Source: Microvirga zambiensis WSM3693 (GTDB taxonomy: Bacteria; Pseudomonadota; Alphaproteobacteria; Rhizobiales; Beijerinckiaceae). From it: a stretch of 64,000 bases of DNA. The notes under the pieces were generated by a model, which had not been told where the DNA came from, made no database searches, and was given only the letters and a program-made list of their open reading frames with translations. The translations under genes and the position numbers were made by a program. Below, piece by piece: positions 1 through 8,376 of the stretch. The stretch lies in NCBI RefSeq assembly GCF_016735695.1, contig NZ_JAERQD010000010.1, positions 82,747-146,746 on the forward strand. The letters run 5' to 3'. Each line of letters opens with the position of its first letter. The first letter of the stretch is position 1.

Positions 1-114
1 GCCTGGTGGGCGATCACGATGCCGGGCATCGCGATCATGCTGACGTGCCTTGCCGCCAATCTTTTCGGAGATTGGATGCGCGATACCTTCGATCCCAAGC
101 GCAGGCAGCTCTGA
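1..114 (+). CDS. ABC transporter permease, DppC-like, C-terminal end (partial)
   Basis: The first 37 codons are open and end at TGA 112-114, three bases before the ATPase gene that follows. The peptide (AWWAITMPGIAIML...RDTFDPKRRQL) is a hydrophobic last membrane helix followed by a polar tail with the D-T-F-D-P-K/R pattern typical of DppC/OppC-type permeases. In that family the protein is an inner-membrane subunit that, with a second permease, forms the channel of a peptide/nickel/opine-type importer. The rest of the gene, and presumably the partner permease and the periplasmic receptor, lie before the window. Confidence 0.8.
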   Translation, partial: AWWAITMPGIAIMLTCLAANLFGDWMRDTFDPKRRQL

Positions 115-116
115 AC

Positions 117-1121
117 ATGCTAGCAAACAATCGACAACAGACGAGCCAGCCGCTGCTCGAAGTCAATGACTTGCAGACGCACCTTGTGCTGGGTCGCGGA
201 ACGCTCAAGGCGGTCGACGGTGTGTCGTTCAGCCTGAACCGGGGGCAGACTCTGGGAATCGTCGGCGAGTCCGGCTCTGGGAAGACCCTCACCAGCATGT
301 CGATCATTCGACTGTTGCCAAAGCCGAGCGGGAGGATTGTCGGCGGCTCGATCAAGTTCGACGGGATCGATATCGTCAGCTTGCCGGAGAAGGAAATCGC
401 CAAGAATTGGCGCGGCAATCGGATCTCGATGGTGTTGCAGGATCCGTTGACCTCGCTCAATCCGGTCTACAGCATCGCGGATCAGCTCGGGCAGCCGTTT
501 CGTTACCATTATAAGGACATGAGCCGCCGCGAGATCAGGGATGCCTCGATCGAGATGCTGCGGAAGGTGCGGATACCCGCGCCGGAAAAGCGGCTCGCAA
601 GCTATCCGCATCAGTTCTCGGGCGGCATGCGCCAGCGGGCGGTCATCGCCATGGCGATCGCAGCCAAGCCCGAGCTGCTGATTGCCGATGAGCCGACGAG
701 TGCGCTCGATGTCACAATTCAGATCCAGATCATGGATCTGTTCCGCAAACTGCAGGAGGAGACCGGCGTCTCGATCATCATGATCACCCATGACATGGGT
801 GTTGCCGCGCAGCTCTGCGATCGGGTGGCGGTCATGTATGCAGGCCGCATTGTCGAGATCGGCGATGCGCGGGACATCTTCAAGCGCCCTGCGCACCCCT
901 ACACCCAAGGGCTCCTCCAATCGATCCCGAAGATCGGCCAGCGGCAGAAGCGCCTCTATGCGATCCCAGGGCAGCCGCCGAGCCTGTTCAATCCCCCGAA
1001 GGGCTGCCGGTTCGCCGATCGATGCCCGCATCGCATGCCGAAATGCGATGTCTACCCGCCGACGGTCGAGTTGGAGAGCGGGCATTCCGCAGCCTGCTGG
1101 CTTCTGGAGAGCAAGGCATGA
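117..1121 (+). CDS. Peptide/opine-type ABC transporter ATP-binding protein (DppD/OppD family)
   Basis: This 334-residue ATPase energises uptake through the permease just upstream. Visible motifs are Walker A GESGSGKT, the ABC signature FSGGMRQR, Walker [13 protein letters not shown] and the switch histidine in MITHDMG. The C-terminus carries the oligopeptide-transporter extension with the cysteine cluster [14 protein letters not shown]. The ATG at 117 is preferred over an upstream in-frame codon because it lies two bases after the permease stop and the protein then starts like other DppD proteins. It overlaps the next ATPase by ATGA. Substrate cannot be read from the ATPase; this family carries peptides, nickel, opines or glutathione, and here the neighbours suggest an organic acid or conjugate destined for CoA-dependent breakdown. 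Confidence 0.93.
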   Translation: MLANNRQQTSQPLLEVNDLQTHLVLGRGTLKAVDGVSFSLNRGQTLGIVGESGSGKTLTSMSIIRLLPKPSGRIVGGSIKFDGIDIVSLPEKEIAKNWRGNRISMVLQDPLTSLNPVYSIADQLGQPFRYHYKDMSRREIRDASIEMLRKVRIPAPEKRLASYPHQFSGGMRQRAVIAMAIAAKPELLIADEPTSALDVTIQIQIMDLFRKLQEETGVSIIMITHDMGVAAQLCDRVAVMYAGRIVEIGDARDIFKRPAHPYTQGLLQSIPKIGQRQKRLYAIPGQPPSLFNPPKGCRFADRCPHRMPKCDVYPPTVELESGHSAACWLLESKA

Positions 1122-2119
1122 GCAGTCCTATCCTGAAGGTCAGCAACCTCACCAAGCACTTCGCCACCGGCATGTTCGGCAAGCAGACCGTCGTCCACGC
1201 AGTGGAAGATGTCAGCTTTCAGATCAACCGAGGCGAAACCTTCGCGCTCGTCGGCGAGTCCGGTTGCGGCAAGACCACGCTTACGAAGTTGATTCTGGCA
1301 CTCGAGACGCCCACGTCCGGATCCATCGTCTTCGACGACATCGAGCTGGTCGGCGCATCGCGTGCCGATCTGGCCCGCTATCGTCGTGCGGCACAGGCGG
1401 TCTTTCAGGACCCTTATTCGTCACTCAATCCTCGTTTGCGGGTCAAGGGAATCATTTCCGAACCGCTGCAGGCGCAAGGCTATGGCGATCGCGCCGCACG
1501 CATGGACCGGGTCAGGGAGGTGCTGAAGATCGTCGGTCTCCCGGCCAGCGCAGCGGACCTTTATCCGCATGAGTTCTCGGGAGGACAGCGGCAGCGCATT
1601 GCGATCGCGAGGGCGCTGGCGCCGCAGCCGCCCTTCATGGTGCTGGATGAGCCCATTTCGGCACTCGACGTCTCGATCCGGGCTCAGATCCTGAATCTTC
1701 TGACGGATATCCAAAAAGAGTTCGGACTGACCTATCTGATCGTCGCGCATGACCTTGCCTTGGTCGAGCAGTTCTCGACTAATGTCGGCGTCATGTATCT
1801 CGGGAACCTCGTCGAGCTCGGTCCCGTCGAGAAGGTGTTCTCCGAGCGCAGCCATCCCTATACGCAGGCCCTTCTCGCTTCGGTTCCCAATCCTGATCCG
1901 GACATGCGCAATCCCGCGGACATGATCCGCGGAGAGGTGGGAAGTCCCGTCAACCCGCCATCGGGCTGCAAGTTTCACCCGCGCTGTCCATTCAAGATGG
2001 ATATCTGCACCACGGAATTCCCGCCGCGCTATCAACTGGACGGAAAGCATTGGTCCGCCTGCTACCTGCACAAGGATGACAGGGCTACGGCTGCTGCTCT
2101 CGAGAAGGAAACAGCATGA
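1118..2119 (+). CDS. Peptide/opine-type ABC transporter ATP-binding protein (DppF/OppF family)
   Basis: This is the second ATPase (333 residues) of the importer, expected to dimerise with the preceding one at the inner membrane. It shows Walker A GESGCGKT, signature FSGGQRQR, Walker B FMVLDEPISALD, switch His in IVAHDLA and the C-terminal cysteine box CKFHPRCPFKMDIC. The start at 1118 overlaps the stop of the upstream gene (ATGA); a longer in-frame reading to 1022 would lie inside that gene and is rejected. Its own stop overlaps the start of the acyl-CoA ligase gene, so transport and CoA activation look translationally coupled. Confidence 0.93.
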   Translation: MSSPILKVSNLTKHFATGMFGKQTVVHAVEDVSFQINRGETFALVGESGCGKTTLTKLILALETPTSGSIVFDDIELVGASRADLARYRRAAQAVFQDPYSSLNPRLRVKGIISEPLQAQGYGDRAARMDRVREVLKIVGLPASAADLYPHEFSGGQRQRIAIARALAPQPPFMVLDEPISALDVSIRAQILNLLTDIQKEFGLTYLIVAHDLALVEQFSTNVGVMYLGNLVELGPVEKVFSERSHPYTQALLASVPNPDPDMRNPADMIRGEVGSPVNPPSGCKFHPRCPFKMDICTTEFPPRYQLDGKHWSACYLHKDDRATAAALEKETA

Positions 2120-3837
2120 ATCCGGAAGAAGAAAAGGTCCAGTTCGCGGAGCTCGACACCTTGTGGGAGAAGGCGTGGCCGGCCGAGGTCTCGCGCAATC
2201 TCCACTACCCGATGGGTCAGATTCCGCTTTTCCGCTACATCACGGAATGGGCCAAGCGCGACCCGGGGCGTCCAGCCATCATCTATTATGGCCGAACTTG
2301 GACTTATGCCGAATACGATGAAATGTCGGACAGGTTTGCGGCGCTTCTCGCCGAACGTGGTGTGCAAAAGGGGGATCGCGTCGGGATCTGCATGCAGAAC
2401 TGCCCGCAATACATGTTTGCATTTTACGGAATCATGAAGCTTGGTGCCGTTTATACGGCAATCAGCCCGCTTTCGAAGAGCTTTGAGATCCAAAACCAAT
2501 TGCGTGACAGCGGCACGCGCGTCCTCGTCGTCCAGGATCGTGCCATGCAGCTTGCCGAGGAAGCGCGCGAAGCTGGGCTCCTTGACCATATTTTCGTGAC
2601 CTCGCTTGCGGATGCTCTTCCCGAAGATCCGGAGATCCCGATCCATCCCTCCATCCCGCGAGACAAGATCGCCTGTGAGGGTGCCATCGATCTGATGCCA
2701 GCGCTTTTGTCCGCGCGGCGCGAGTACCCTGATAACGACGTCGGGCTGGATGATCTGGCCGCGCTCAACTACACGGGTGGAACAACCGGATTGCCGAAGG
2801 GATGCATGCACACCCACGGCAACATGCTCTACACCACATCCTCTTCCCGCTCTCTCATCGGCCGCGAGGACAGAATAGACTGCACGCTCGTTTTCCTACC
2901 GCAATTCTGGATTGCCGGCGAGAACGGCAGTCTCATCGGTCCCTTGCTCTACGGTGAGACGGTCGTTCTCATGGCGCGATGGAACCCGCCCGCCGTCCTG
3001 AAGGCGATTGCAAAGTATCGGATCACGCAATTCACGCTCCCCGTGGACAGCGCTATCGAGATCGCCGAGCGCACGGATCTCGATGAGTATGACCTGTCGA
3101 GCCTGATGAGCGTGCGGGTCATCGGCCTCATCAACAAGTTGACCATAGAGCTACGCAGGCTTTGGCAGAAGAAGATCGGCGTTACGCTCATCGAAAGCTC
3201 CTGGGGCATGACCGAAACCCATGCCTCGGACACCTTTACATTCGGAATGCAGGACGACGATTTCGATCTCAAGCAGCCGCGGACATTCGTCGGGCTGCCC
3301 GTCGTCGGCACACGGTTCAAGATCGCGGAGTTCGGAACCGGCAGGACCTTGCCGATCGGAGAGGAGGGGGAGATCTGCTGCAAGAGCCCGTCTCTGACCA
3401 AGGGCTATTGGCAGCGACCGGATGCGACCGCGGAACTCGTCCGTGATGGCTGGCTGCACAGCGGCGATCTAGGCTTCATCGGCAAGACAGGGCACCTGCA
3501 TTACCTCGGTCGCCGGAAGGAGATGATCAAGGTTCGCGGTATGAGCGTGTTCCCGGCGGAGATCGAGGTCGTTCTTGCAATGCATCCGGCGGTGGAGATC
3601 TCGGCCGTTGCGCCACGCCCCGATCAGCACAAAGGCCAGGTTCCCGTTGCCTTCGTCCGCGTGAAAGATGCGGTCGAACCGGAGGAGCTTCGCCGTTGGT
3701 GCTTGGACAAGCTTGCCGACTTCAAGGTTCCGGAAATCCGAATTGCCGACGAGTTGCCGATGACGGGGACAGGCAAGGTGCGCAAGCAGGTTCTCGCCGA
3801 TTGGCTGGCGGATGAAGCGAAGGAGTCCGCCGCATGA
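2116..3837 (+). CDS. AMP-binding acyl-CoA ligase (first of two paralogues)
   Basis: This 573-residue adenylate-forming enzyme should convert a free carboxylic acid, ATP and CoA to an acyl-CoA via an acyl-adenylate. Visible landmarks are the phosphate-binding loop YTGGTTGLPKGC, the A5 motif SSWGMTET, the A7 motif LHSGDLGF, the hinge GRRKEMIKVRGMSVFP and the C-terminal lysine region GTGKVRKQVL. It begins in a four-base overlap with the ABC ATPase and ends in a four-base overlap with the SDR, so it sits inside one operon. A close paralogue lies at 8377-10110 on the other strand. The N-terminal pattern (DTLWEKAWP...) is shared only by these two ligases here. The acid substrate is not known. Confidence 0.92.
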   Translation: MNPEEEKVQFAELDTLWEKAWPAEVSRNLHYPMGQIPLFRYITEWAKRDPGRPAIIYYGRTWTYAEYDEMSDRFAALLAERGVQKGDRVGICMQNCPQYMFAFYGIMKLGAVYTAISPLSKSFEIQNQLRDSGTRVLVVQDRAMQLAEEAREAGLLDHIFVTSLADALPEDPEIPIHPSIPRDKIACEGAIDLMPALLSARREYPDNDVGLDDLAALNYTGGTTGLPKGCMHTHGNMLYTTSSSRSLIGREDRIDCTLVFLPQFWIAGENGSLIGPLLYGETVVLMARWNPPAVLKAIAKYRITQFTLPVDSAIEIAERTDLDEYDLSSLMSVRVIGLINKLTIELRRLWQKKIGVTLIESSWGMTETHASDTFTFGMQDDDFDLKQPRTFVGLPVVGTRFKIAEFGTGRTLPIGEEGEICCKSPSLTKGYWQRPDATAELVRDGWLHSGDLGFIGKTGHLHYLGRRKEMIKVRGMSVFPAEIEVVLAMHPAVEISAVAPRPDQHKGQVPVAFVRVKDAVEPEELRRWCLDKLADFKVPEIRIADELPMTGTGKVRKQVLADWLADEAKESAA

Positions 3838-4604
3838 GCGATGGCCGACTGAAAGGGCAGGTTGCGGTGGTGACCGGTGGCGGCCGGGGCATCGGCCGCG
3901 CGATCTGCACCCGGCTTGCTGCCGATGGTGCCCATATCATCGTCGTCGATATCACTGATGAGGGAAACGAGACCCGCGATACCATCGTTGCCGGCGGGGG
4001 GTGTGCTGACTCCATCCGGATGGATGCGACCGATTTTGCTGCCATCCGCCAGCTTGTGACTGAAACCGATGAAAAGTTCGAACGGCTCGATATCTTGGTC
4101 AACAACGCCGCCATATCGCCGAAGAACAACGGCCGAAAGTTCTTCCTCGAGGAGACGACCGGCGAGATGATGAGCGAAATTCTGCACGTCAATCTGACCG
4201 CGCCGTTCGTCTTCGCCCGCGAGGTGCTGCCGGTCATGCGCAAGGGCGGAAAAGGCGGTAGGATCGTCAACATCATCTCGCAGGCCGCCCGCACCAAACC
4301 GGACAAGACATCGGGCCACTATACCGCGTCGAAGGCCGGTCTTCTGGGGCTGTCACGGGCGCTTGCGAACGAGGTGGCCGGGTATGGCATAACCGTGAAC
4401 TGCGTCGCTCCAGGCTTCATCGACACCATCAAGCTCGCCGGGTTCTCCGCCGAGACTCGAGAAGAGGTGACGAAGAAGGTGCCGCTCGGTCGCTTCGGCC
4501 TGCCTGAGGATATCGCTGGTGCCGTGGCTTATCTGGTTTCTCCGGATGCTTCCTATGTCACCGGCGCGACAATCGATGTGAATGGCGGCGCCTTCATGGC
4601 CTGA
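3834..4604 (+). CDS. SDR-family NAD(P)-dependent oxidoreductase
   Basis: This 256-residue classical short-chain dehydrogenase has the Rossmann motif TGGGRGIG near residue 15, the NNAA structural motif and the catalytic pair in YTASK. Asp in VVDIT at the end of beta-2 suggests NAD preference. It overlaps the acyl-CoA ligase by four bases and precedes the thiolase-like gene by 34 bases. The position fits a 3-hydroxyacyl-CoA dehydrogenase or a related alcohol oxidation in the same pathway. That role is inferred from context only. Confidence 0.9.
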   Translation: MSDGRLKGQVAVVTGGGRGIGRAICTRLAADGAHIIVVDITDEGNETRDTIVAGGGCADSIRMDATDFAAIRQLVTETDEKFERLDILVNNAAISPKNNGRKFFLEETTGEMMSEILHVNLTAPFVFAREVLPVMRKGGKGGRIVNIISQAARTKPDKTSGHYTASKAGLLGLSRALANEVAGYGITVNCVAPGFIDTIKLAGFSAETREEVTKKVPLGRFGLPEDIAGAVAYLVSPDASYVTGATIDVNGGAFMA

Positions 4605-4638
4605 CACTTCTGCTGTGATCTGAACAGGACCTCAAGAA

Positions 4639-5808
4639 ATGGAAAAACTGCAAGCAAGGCTCGTTGGAGCCTATGAGCATCCGACACGGTTTGCGCCGGA
4701 CAAATCCCTCGTGCAGCTTCACACCGAAGTGGCACTTGGCGCTGTCGCGGATGCGGGGCTGTCCTTATCCGACGTTGACGGCTATTTCTGCGCGGGCGAT
4801 GCACCGGGCCTGGGCCCGCTGAGTGTTCTCGACTACTTCAATATCACTCCGCGCTATGTCGACACCACCGAAACCGGTGGATCGTCCTACGTTGCGCATG
4901 TGGCCCATGCGGCGCGGGCGATCGACGCGGGGCTTTGCGATATCGCCCTGATCACACTCGCCGGTAAGCCTCGGAGTGAGAATAAATCGGCGAGCTCCGT
5001 CGCGCTCGCGCTCCCGGCAGACCGACCGGAGCGGGATTTCGAAGTGCCTTATGGCCCGACCGTTCCGGCGAATTACGCGCTGTGCGCAGCACGCCATATG
5101 CATGAATTTGGCACGACGAGCGAGCAACTCGCCTGGATCAAAGTCGCAGCCTCCCACCATGCCCAGTACAATCCTCATGCGATGCTTCAGAAGGCTGTCA
5201 CGGTAGAGGATGTACTCTCCTCTCCGATGGTAGCCTCTCCGCTGCACCGCCTCGATTGCTGCGTCATCACCGACGGCGGGGGGGCGCTCATCGTTGCTCG
5301 CAAGGAGATCGCGCGTGATCTGGCGAAGCCGGGCCTCCGCATTCTCGGGACAGGCGAGGCGATCAAGCATCAGAGTGCCGGCGACATCGACCTGACATTC
5401 AGCGCAGGAAAATGGTCGGGCAAGCAGGCATTCGACATGTCGGGCGTAACGCACGACCAGATTCAATATGCGTCGATCTATGACAGCTTCACGATCACAG
5501 TGCTTATGGAGATTGAGGATCTCGGCTTCTGCAAGCCCGGGCATGGTGGCGGGTTCGTCGCAGAAGGCAATCTGATCTCCGGAAGGGGCAAGCTTCCTTT
5601 CAACACCGATGGAGGAGGTCTCTGCAGCAATCACCCGGCGAACCGAGGTGGAATGACGAAAGTGATCGAGGCGGTTCGCCAGCTGCGTGGCGAGGCTCAT
5701 CCGGCCGTGCAGGTCCCGGATTGTAAGATCGCCCTGGTGCACGGCACCGGTGGCAGTCTTGGAACACGGCATGGTGCCGCGACACTAATTCTGGCCTGCG
5801 AGGATTGA
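4639..5808 (+). CDS. Thiolase-like protein (SCP2-thiolase/Ltp2-like), lacking the usual nucleophilic Cys
   Basis: This 389-residue protein has the thiolase fold pattern: an N-terminal half ending in the DTTETGGSSYVAHVA segment and a C-terminal half with DGGGLCSNHPANRGG and GTGGSLGTRHGAATLIL. In ordinary thiolases the first segment carries the acylated Cys and the GTGG segment carries a second Cys; both are absent here. The next gene, four bases away, is a DUF35 protein. Thiolase-like/DUF35 pairs are known from steroid side-chain degradation (Ltp2, a retro-aldolase) and from benzylsuccinate degradation (BbsAB). A carbon-carbon cleaving lyase or an atypical thiolase are therefore both possible. 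Start ATG 4639 follows a modest AGGA site. Confidence 0.88.
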   Translation: MEKLQARLVGAYEHPTRFAPDKSLVQLHTEVALGAVADAGLSLSDVDGYFCAGDAPGLGPLSVLDYFNITPRYVDTTETGGSSYVAHVAHAARAIDAGLCDIALITLAGKPRSENKSASSVALALPADRPERDFEVPYGPTVPANYALCAARHMHEFGTTSEQLAWIKVAASHHAQYNPHAMLQKAVTVEDVLSSPMVASPLHRLDCCVITDGGGALIVARKEIARDLAKPGLRILGTGEAIKHQSAGDIDLTFSAGKWSGKQAFDMSGVTHDQIQYASIYDSFTITVLMEIEDLGFCKPGHGGGFVAEGNLISGRGKLPFNTDGGGLCSNHPANRGGMTKVIEAVRQLRGEAHPAVQVPDCKIALVHGTGGSLGTRHGAATLILACED

Positions 5809-5811
5809 GAG

Positions 5812-6216
5812 ATGAGCACGACACGCGAATATATTCATCCGGAGATTTCCCCGGAAGCACGTCCCTTTTGGGATGCGGCCAACGAGGGCAAGCTCGTCAT
5901 TCATACCTGCAGGGATTGCGGACGCGGTCATCACTATCCACGCGCCATGTGTCCTCACTGCTATTCCGCGGATCTCGAATGGAAGGAGACCGATGGCCAC
6001 GGCGAGATCTATTCCTTCAGCGTGGTGACGGCGGGCAAGGATCTGCCGCGTTATGTCATTGCGTATGTGGAGATTGCGGACCGGGTCAAAGCGATGACGA
6101 ATATCGTCGATTGCGACCCGGATTCGCTAAGGATCGGGCAGAGAGTCAAGGCAGTGTTCCGTCGATCGAAAACAGGCCAAAACATTCTGCTTTTCAGCCC
6201 CTTAGAATCGTTGTAA
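5812..6216 (+). CDS. Zn-ribbon/OB-fold protein (DUF35), partner of the thiolase-like protein
   Basis: This 134-residue protein has an N-terminal rubredoxin-like zinc ribbon (CRDCGRGHHYPRAMCPHC, about residues 29-47) followed by an OB-fold, the DUF35 layout. Family members form complexes with thiolase-fold proteins and can be required for their activity or for channelling acyl-CoA. The gene begins three bases after the thiolase-like stop, the usual arrangement for such pairs. The four cysteines needed for zinc are present. Confidence 0.92.
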   Translation: MSTTREYIHPEISPEARPFWDAANEGKLVIHTCRDCGRGHHYPRAMCPHCYSADLEWKETDGHGEIYSFSVVTAGKDLPRYVIAYVEIADRVKAMTNIVDCDPDSLRIGQRVKAVFRRSKTGQNILLFSPLESL

Positions 6217-6259
6217 CCACAATGCTTCAATCAAGGGCTTTGAAACGAAGGGATATTGC

Positions 6260-7258
6260 GTGAACATCCGGCAATTGCAATTTTTTGTTGCTATTGTTGA
6301 AGAAGGCTCTCTATCGAAAGCAGCACTGAAGGTTCACGTCGCTCAACCCTCTCTCAGTCAGCATGTGCGCCAGCTAGAAGCCGAAATGAAGTGCCAGCTT
6401 CTGTTCCGAGGCCCGAAAGGGGTCGAGCCGACGGAAGCTGGGCAAACACTCCTGCATCATGCGCGAATCATCCTTGGCCATGTCGAGGTGGCTCGCGATG
6501 CAATCATCAGCAGTCAGGAACAGCCAGTCGGCCATGTCCGCTTCGCTCTTCCAGGGACCGTTGCCAATGTGCTTGCATTCCCAATGGTCGAGGCAATTCG
6601 CGCGCGTTTTCCGCTGATCCGCCTGAGCGTCGCCGAGGCTATGAGCGGCGACATTCTTTCCTGGCTGCGCGAAGGGCGAGTCGATCTCGGCATCATTTAT
6701 CGCACGGCCGACGCACAGCTCATCAGCTCGATCCATATTCTCACCGAGGAACTCTGGGTCATAGCACCAAACCGGAAGAACCTTCCGACGCTCCCGATGT
6801 CGAAGATCAGCTTCCAGGAAGCCGCCAAATTGGATCTCGTCCTCCCGACGAAGGTCCATGGCCTGCGCACCATTCTCGACGACTTCGCAGCCAAGGAAGG
6901 GATCGCGCTCAATCCCCACATGGAGATCGACTCCGCCACCCAGATCAAGCTGATGGTGGAGCGTGGGATGGGCTATTCCATTCTGCCGCTGATGGCGGTC
7001 AGCCAGGAAGTGGTTCTAGGGACCCTGAAAGCCATCCGCATTGTCGATCCCACGCCGACACGCAAGCTGTTCCTGGCGCATTCGGCGGAAAAGCCGCTGT
7101 CCAATGCGGCGGTTGCAATCCACCGCATGACCGGAGACCTGATCCGAAAGCTCATCAACGCCGGTACTTGGCCCGCCGAGTATGTCGGTGTGACATCCCG
7201 GACCCAACAGCCTTCAGCCCCGCGCTACGATGTCGAAGACGACGTCTTGAGCGACTGA
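6260..7258 (+). CDS. LysR-family transcriptional regulator
   Basis: This 332-residue protein has an N-terminal winged helix-turn-helix (residues 2-60, with LSKAALKVHVAQPSLSQHV) and a LysR effector-binding domain behind it. Start is GTG 6260, eight bases after an AAGGGA site. Unusually for the family it is co-directional with, and 43 bases behind, the ligase-SDR-thiolase-DUF35 genes rather than divergent from its target, so it may be the last gene of that operon. It converges on the MBL gene with only 22 bases between the stops. The probable role is control of the surrounding catabolic genes, perhaps with a CoA ester or the free acid as inducer; this is inferred from location. Confidence 0.93.
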   Translation: MNIRQLQFFVAIVEEGSLSKAALKVHVAQPSLSQHVRQLEAEMKCQLLFRGPKGVEPTEAGQTLLHHARIILGHVEVARDAIISSQEQPVGHVRFALPGTVANVLAFPMVEAIRARFPLIRLSVAEAMSGDILSWLREGRVDLGIIYRTADAQLISSIHILTEELWVIAPNRKNLPTLPMSKISFQEAAKLDLVLPTKVHGLRTILDDFAAKEGIALNPHMEIDSATQIKLMVERGMGYSILPLMAVSQEVVLGTLKAIRIVDPTPTRKLFLAHSAEKPLSNAAVAIHRMTGDLIRKLINAGTWPAEYVGVTSRTQQPSAPRYDVEDDVLSD

Positions 7259-7280
7259 GTTCCGTTCGCTATCCCTGCTA

Positions 7281-8348
7281 TCAGGCGGCGATGACCCGGC
7301 GTATTCCGTCTTTCGCACACCAGGTCAGTTCGCCCCGCTCCACCATATGATTGACATGGGCATGTGCCTCGCTGAAGGCGAAGGTGAACTGATGCGGGTC
7401 GAGAGTGCCTTTGAACAGAACCGGCACGATGTCGGCAACCGTTTTGGCTTCCGTCCGACAGGCCCCGGCAATCCGAAGACAGCGCTCCTCATGATGAGCC
7501 GTCAATTCCCGACAGCGCTCATGCAGCCGACGGAAAGGCAGCCGGTGCCCAGGGAGCACCAGCGTGTCTTCCGGTAGCGTCCGCTCGAGAGCGGCGAGCG
7601 AGCGCAGGTAGAGGCCGAGCGGGTCGCCATCCGGGTCGGGCGCCCATACGCTGATGTTCGGAGAAACCGTCGCGATGACCTGATCGGCGGCCAACAAAAG
7701 CTTGTCCTCGGCGGAATAGAGCATGATCTGCTCCGGCGCATGCCCGTCACCGGACAGGACATCGAACGCTCGCGCTCCCAAGGTCAGGGTGTCGCCTGCC
7801 ACGATGCGCTTGAAGGTGAGGGGCAACGGCGAGATCATGCGCAGATAGGAATGACCTCTTCCGCTGATCAGCTTCGCCATTTCGGCCGTCAGCCCGTGTT
7901 CCTTATAGAAATCCTGATAGAATGCGGCTTCGAGAGCGCCCGGATTGAGCGCGATGTTGAGGCAGCCGAGATAAGAGGACTGGCTCGTCAACAGGGGAAC
8001 ATCGAACCGCTCGCACATCCAGCCCGCGAGGCCGATATGGTCTGGATGATAGTGAGTGGCAATGACCTTCGTGAACTTGAATCCGGCTAGTGGACCAGTC
8101 AGCAACGCCTCCCACGCCGTCCGCGCCCTGTCATTGTCGATGCCGGTATCGAGGATCGCCCAGCCACCAATGTCCTCGATAAGATAGACGTTAACGTGGT
8201 CGAGCTGGAAGGGGAGTGGAATCTGAGCCCACAAAAGGCCTGGCGCAACTTGTTGCACCTCCCCAGGGCCAGGCGGTTCGGGGAAGGGGAAATGGAGCCT
8301 GCCCTCGTGTGAGGCAGCTTTGGTTTTGGAGGCGGTGTTCGATCCCAT
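7281..8348 (-). CDS. MBL-fold metallo-hydrolase
   Basis: About 355 residues with the metallo-beta-lactamase metal site: HYHPDH, a later Asp/His in LSGDGHAPEQ and a final His in LPGHRLPF. A C-terminal region of about 100 residues resembles the winged-helix extension of glyoxalase II/LACTB2-like proteins. The ATG at 8348 is preferred over an in-frame start at 8408 because the longer form would overlap the upstream ligase gene. It is 28 bases downstream of that ligase on the same strand, so the two form a small operon. Hydrolysis of a CoA thioester or other ester in the pathway is plausible; the substrate is not known. Confidence 0.88.
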   Translation of the reverse strand: MGSNTASKTKAASHEGRLHFPFPEPPGPGEVQQVAPGLLWAQIPLPFQLDHVNVYLIEDIGGWAILDTGIDNDRARTAWEALLTGPLAGFKFTKVIATHYHPDHIGLAGWMCERFDVPLLTSQSSYLGCLNIALNPGALEAAFYQDFYKEHGLTAEMAKLISGRGHSYLRMISPLPLTFKRIVAGDTLTLGARAFDVLSGDGHAPEQIMLYSAEDKLLLAADQVIATVSPNISVWAPDPDGDPLGLYLRSLAALERTLPEDTLVLPGHRLPFRRLHERCRELTAHHEERCLRIAGACRTEAKTVADIVPVLFKGTLDPHQFTFAFSEAHAHVNHMVERGELTWCAKDGIRRVIAA

Positions 8349-8376
8349 TTGCTGCGATACCCAAATATGCGGCCGG

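Noticed and set aside
4639..5808. Calling the thiolase-like gene an acetyl-CoA acetyltransferase
   Set aside because: Both expected catalytic cysteines are absent and a DUF35 partner follows, so a standard thiolase label would mislead.
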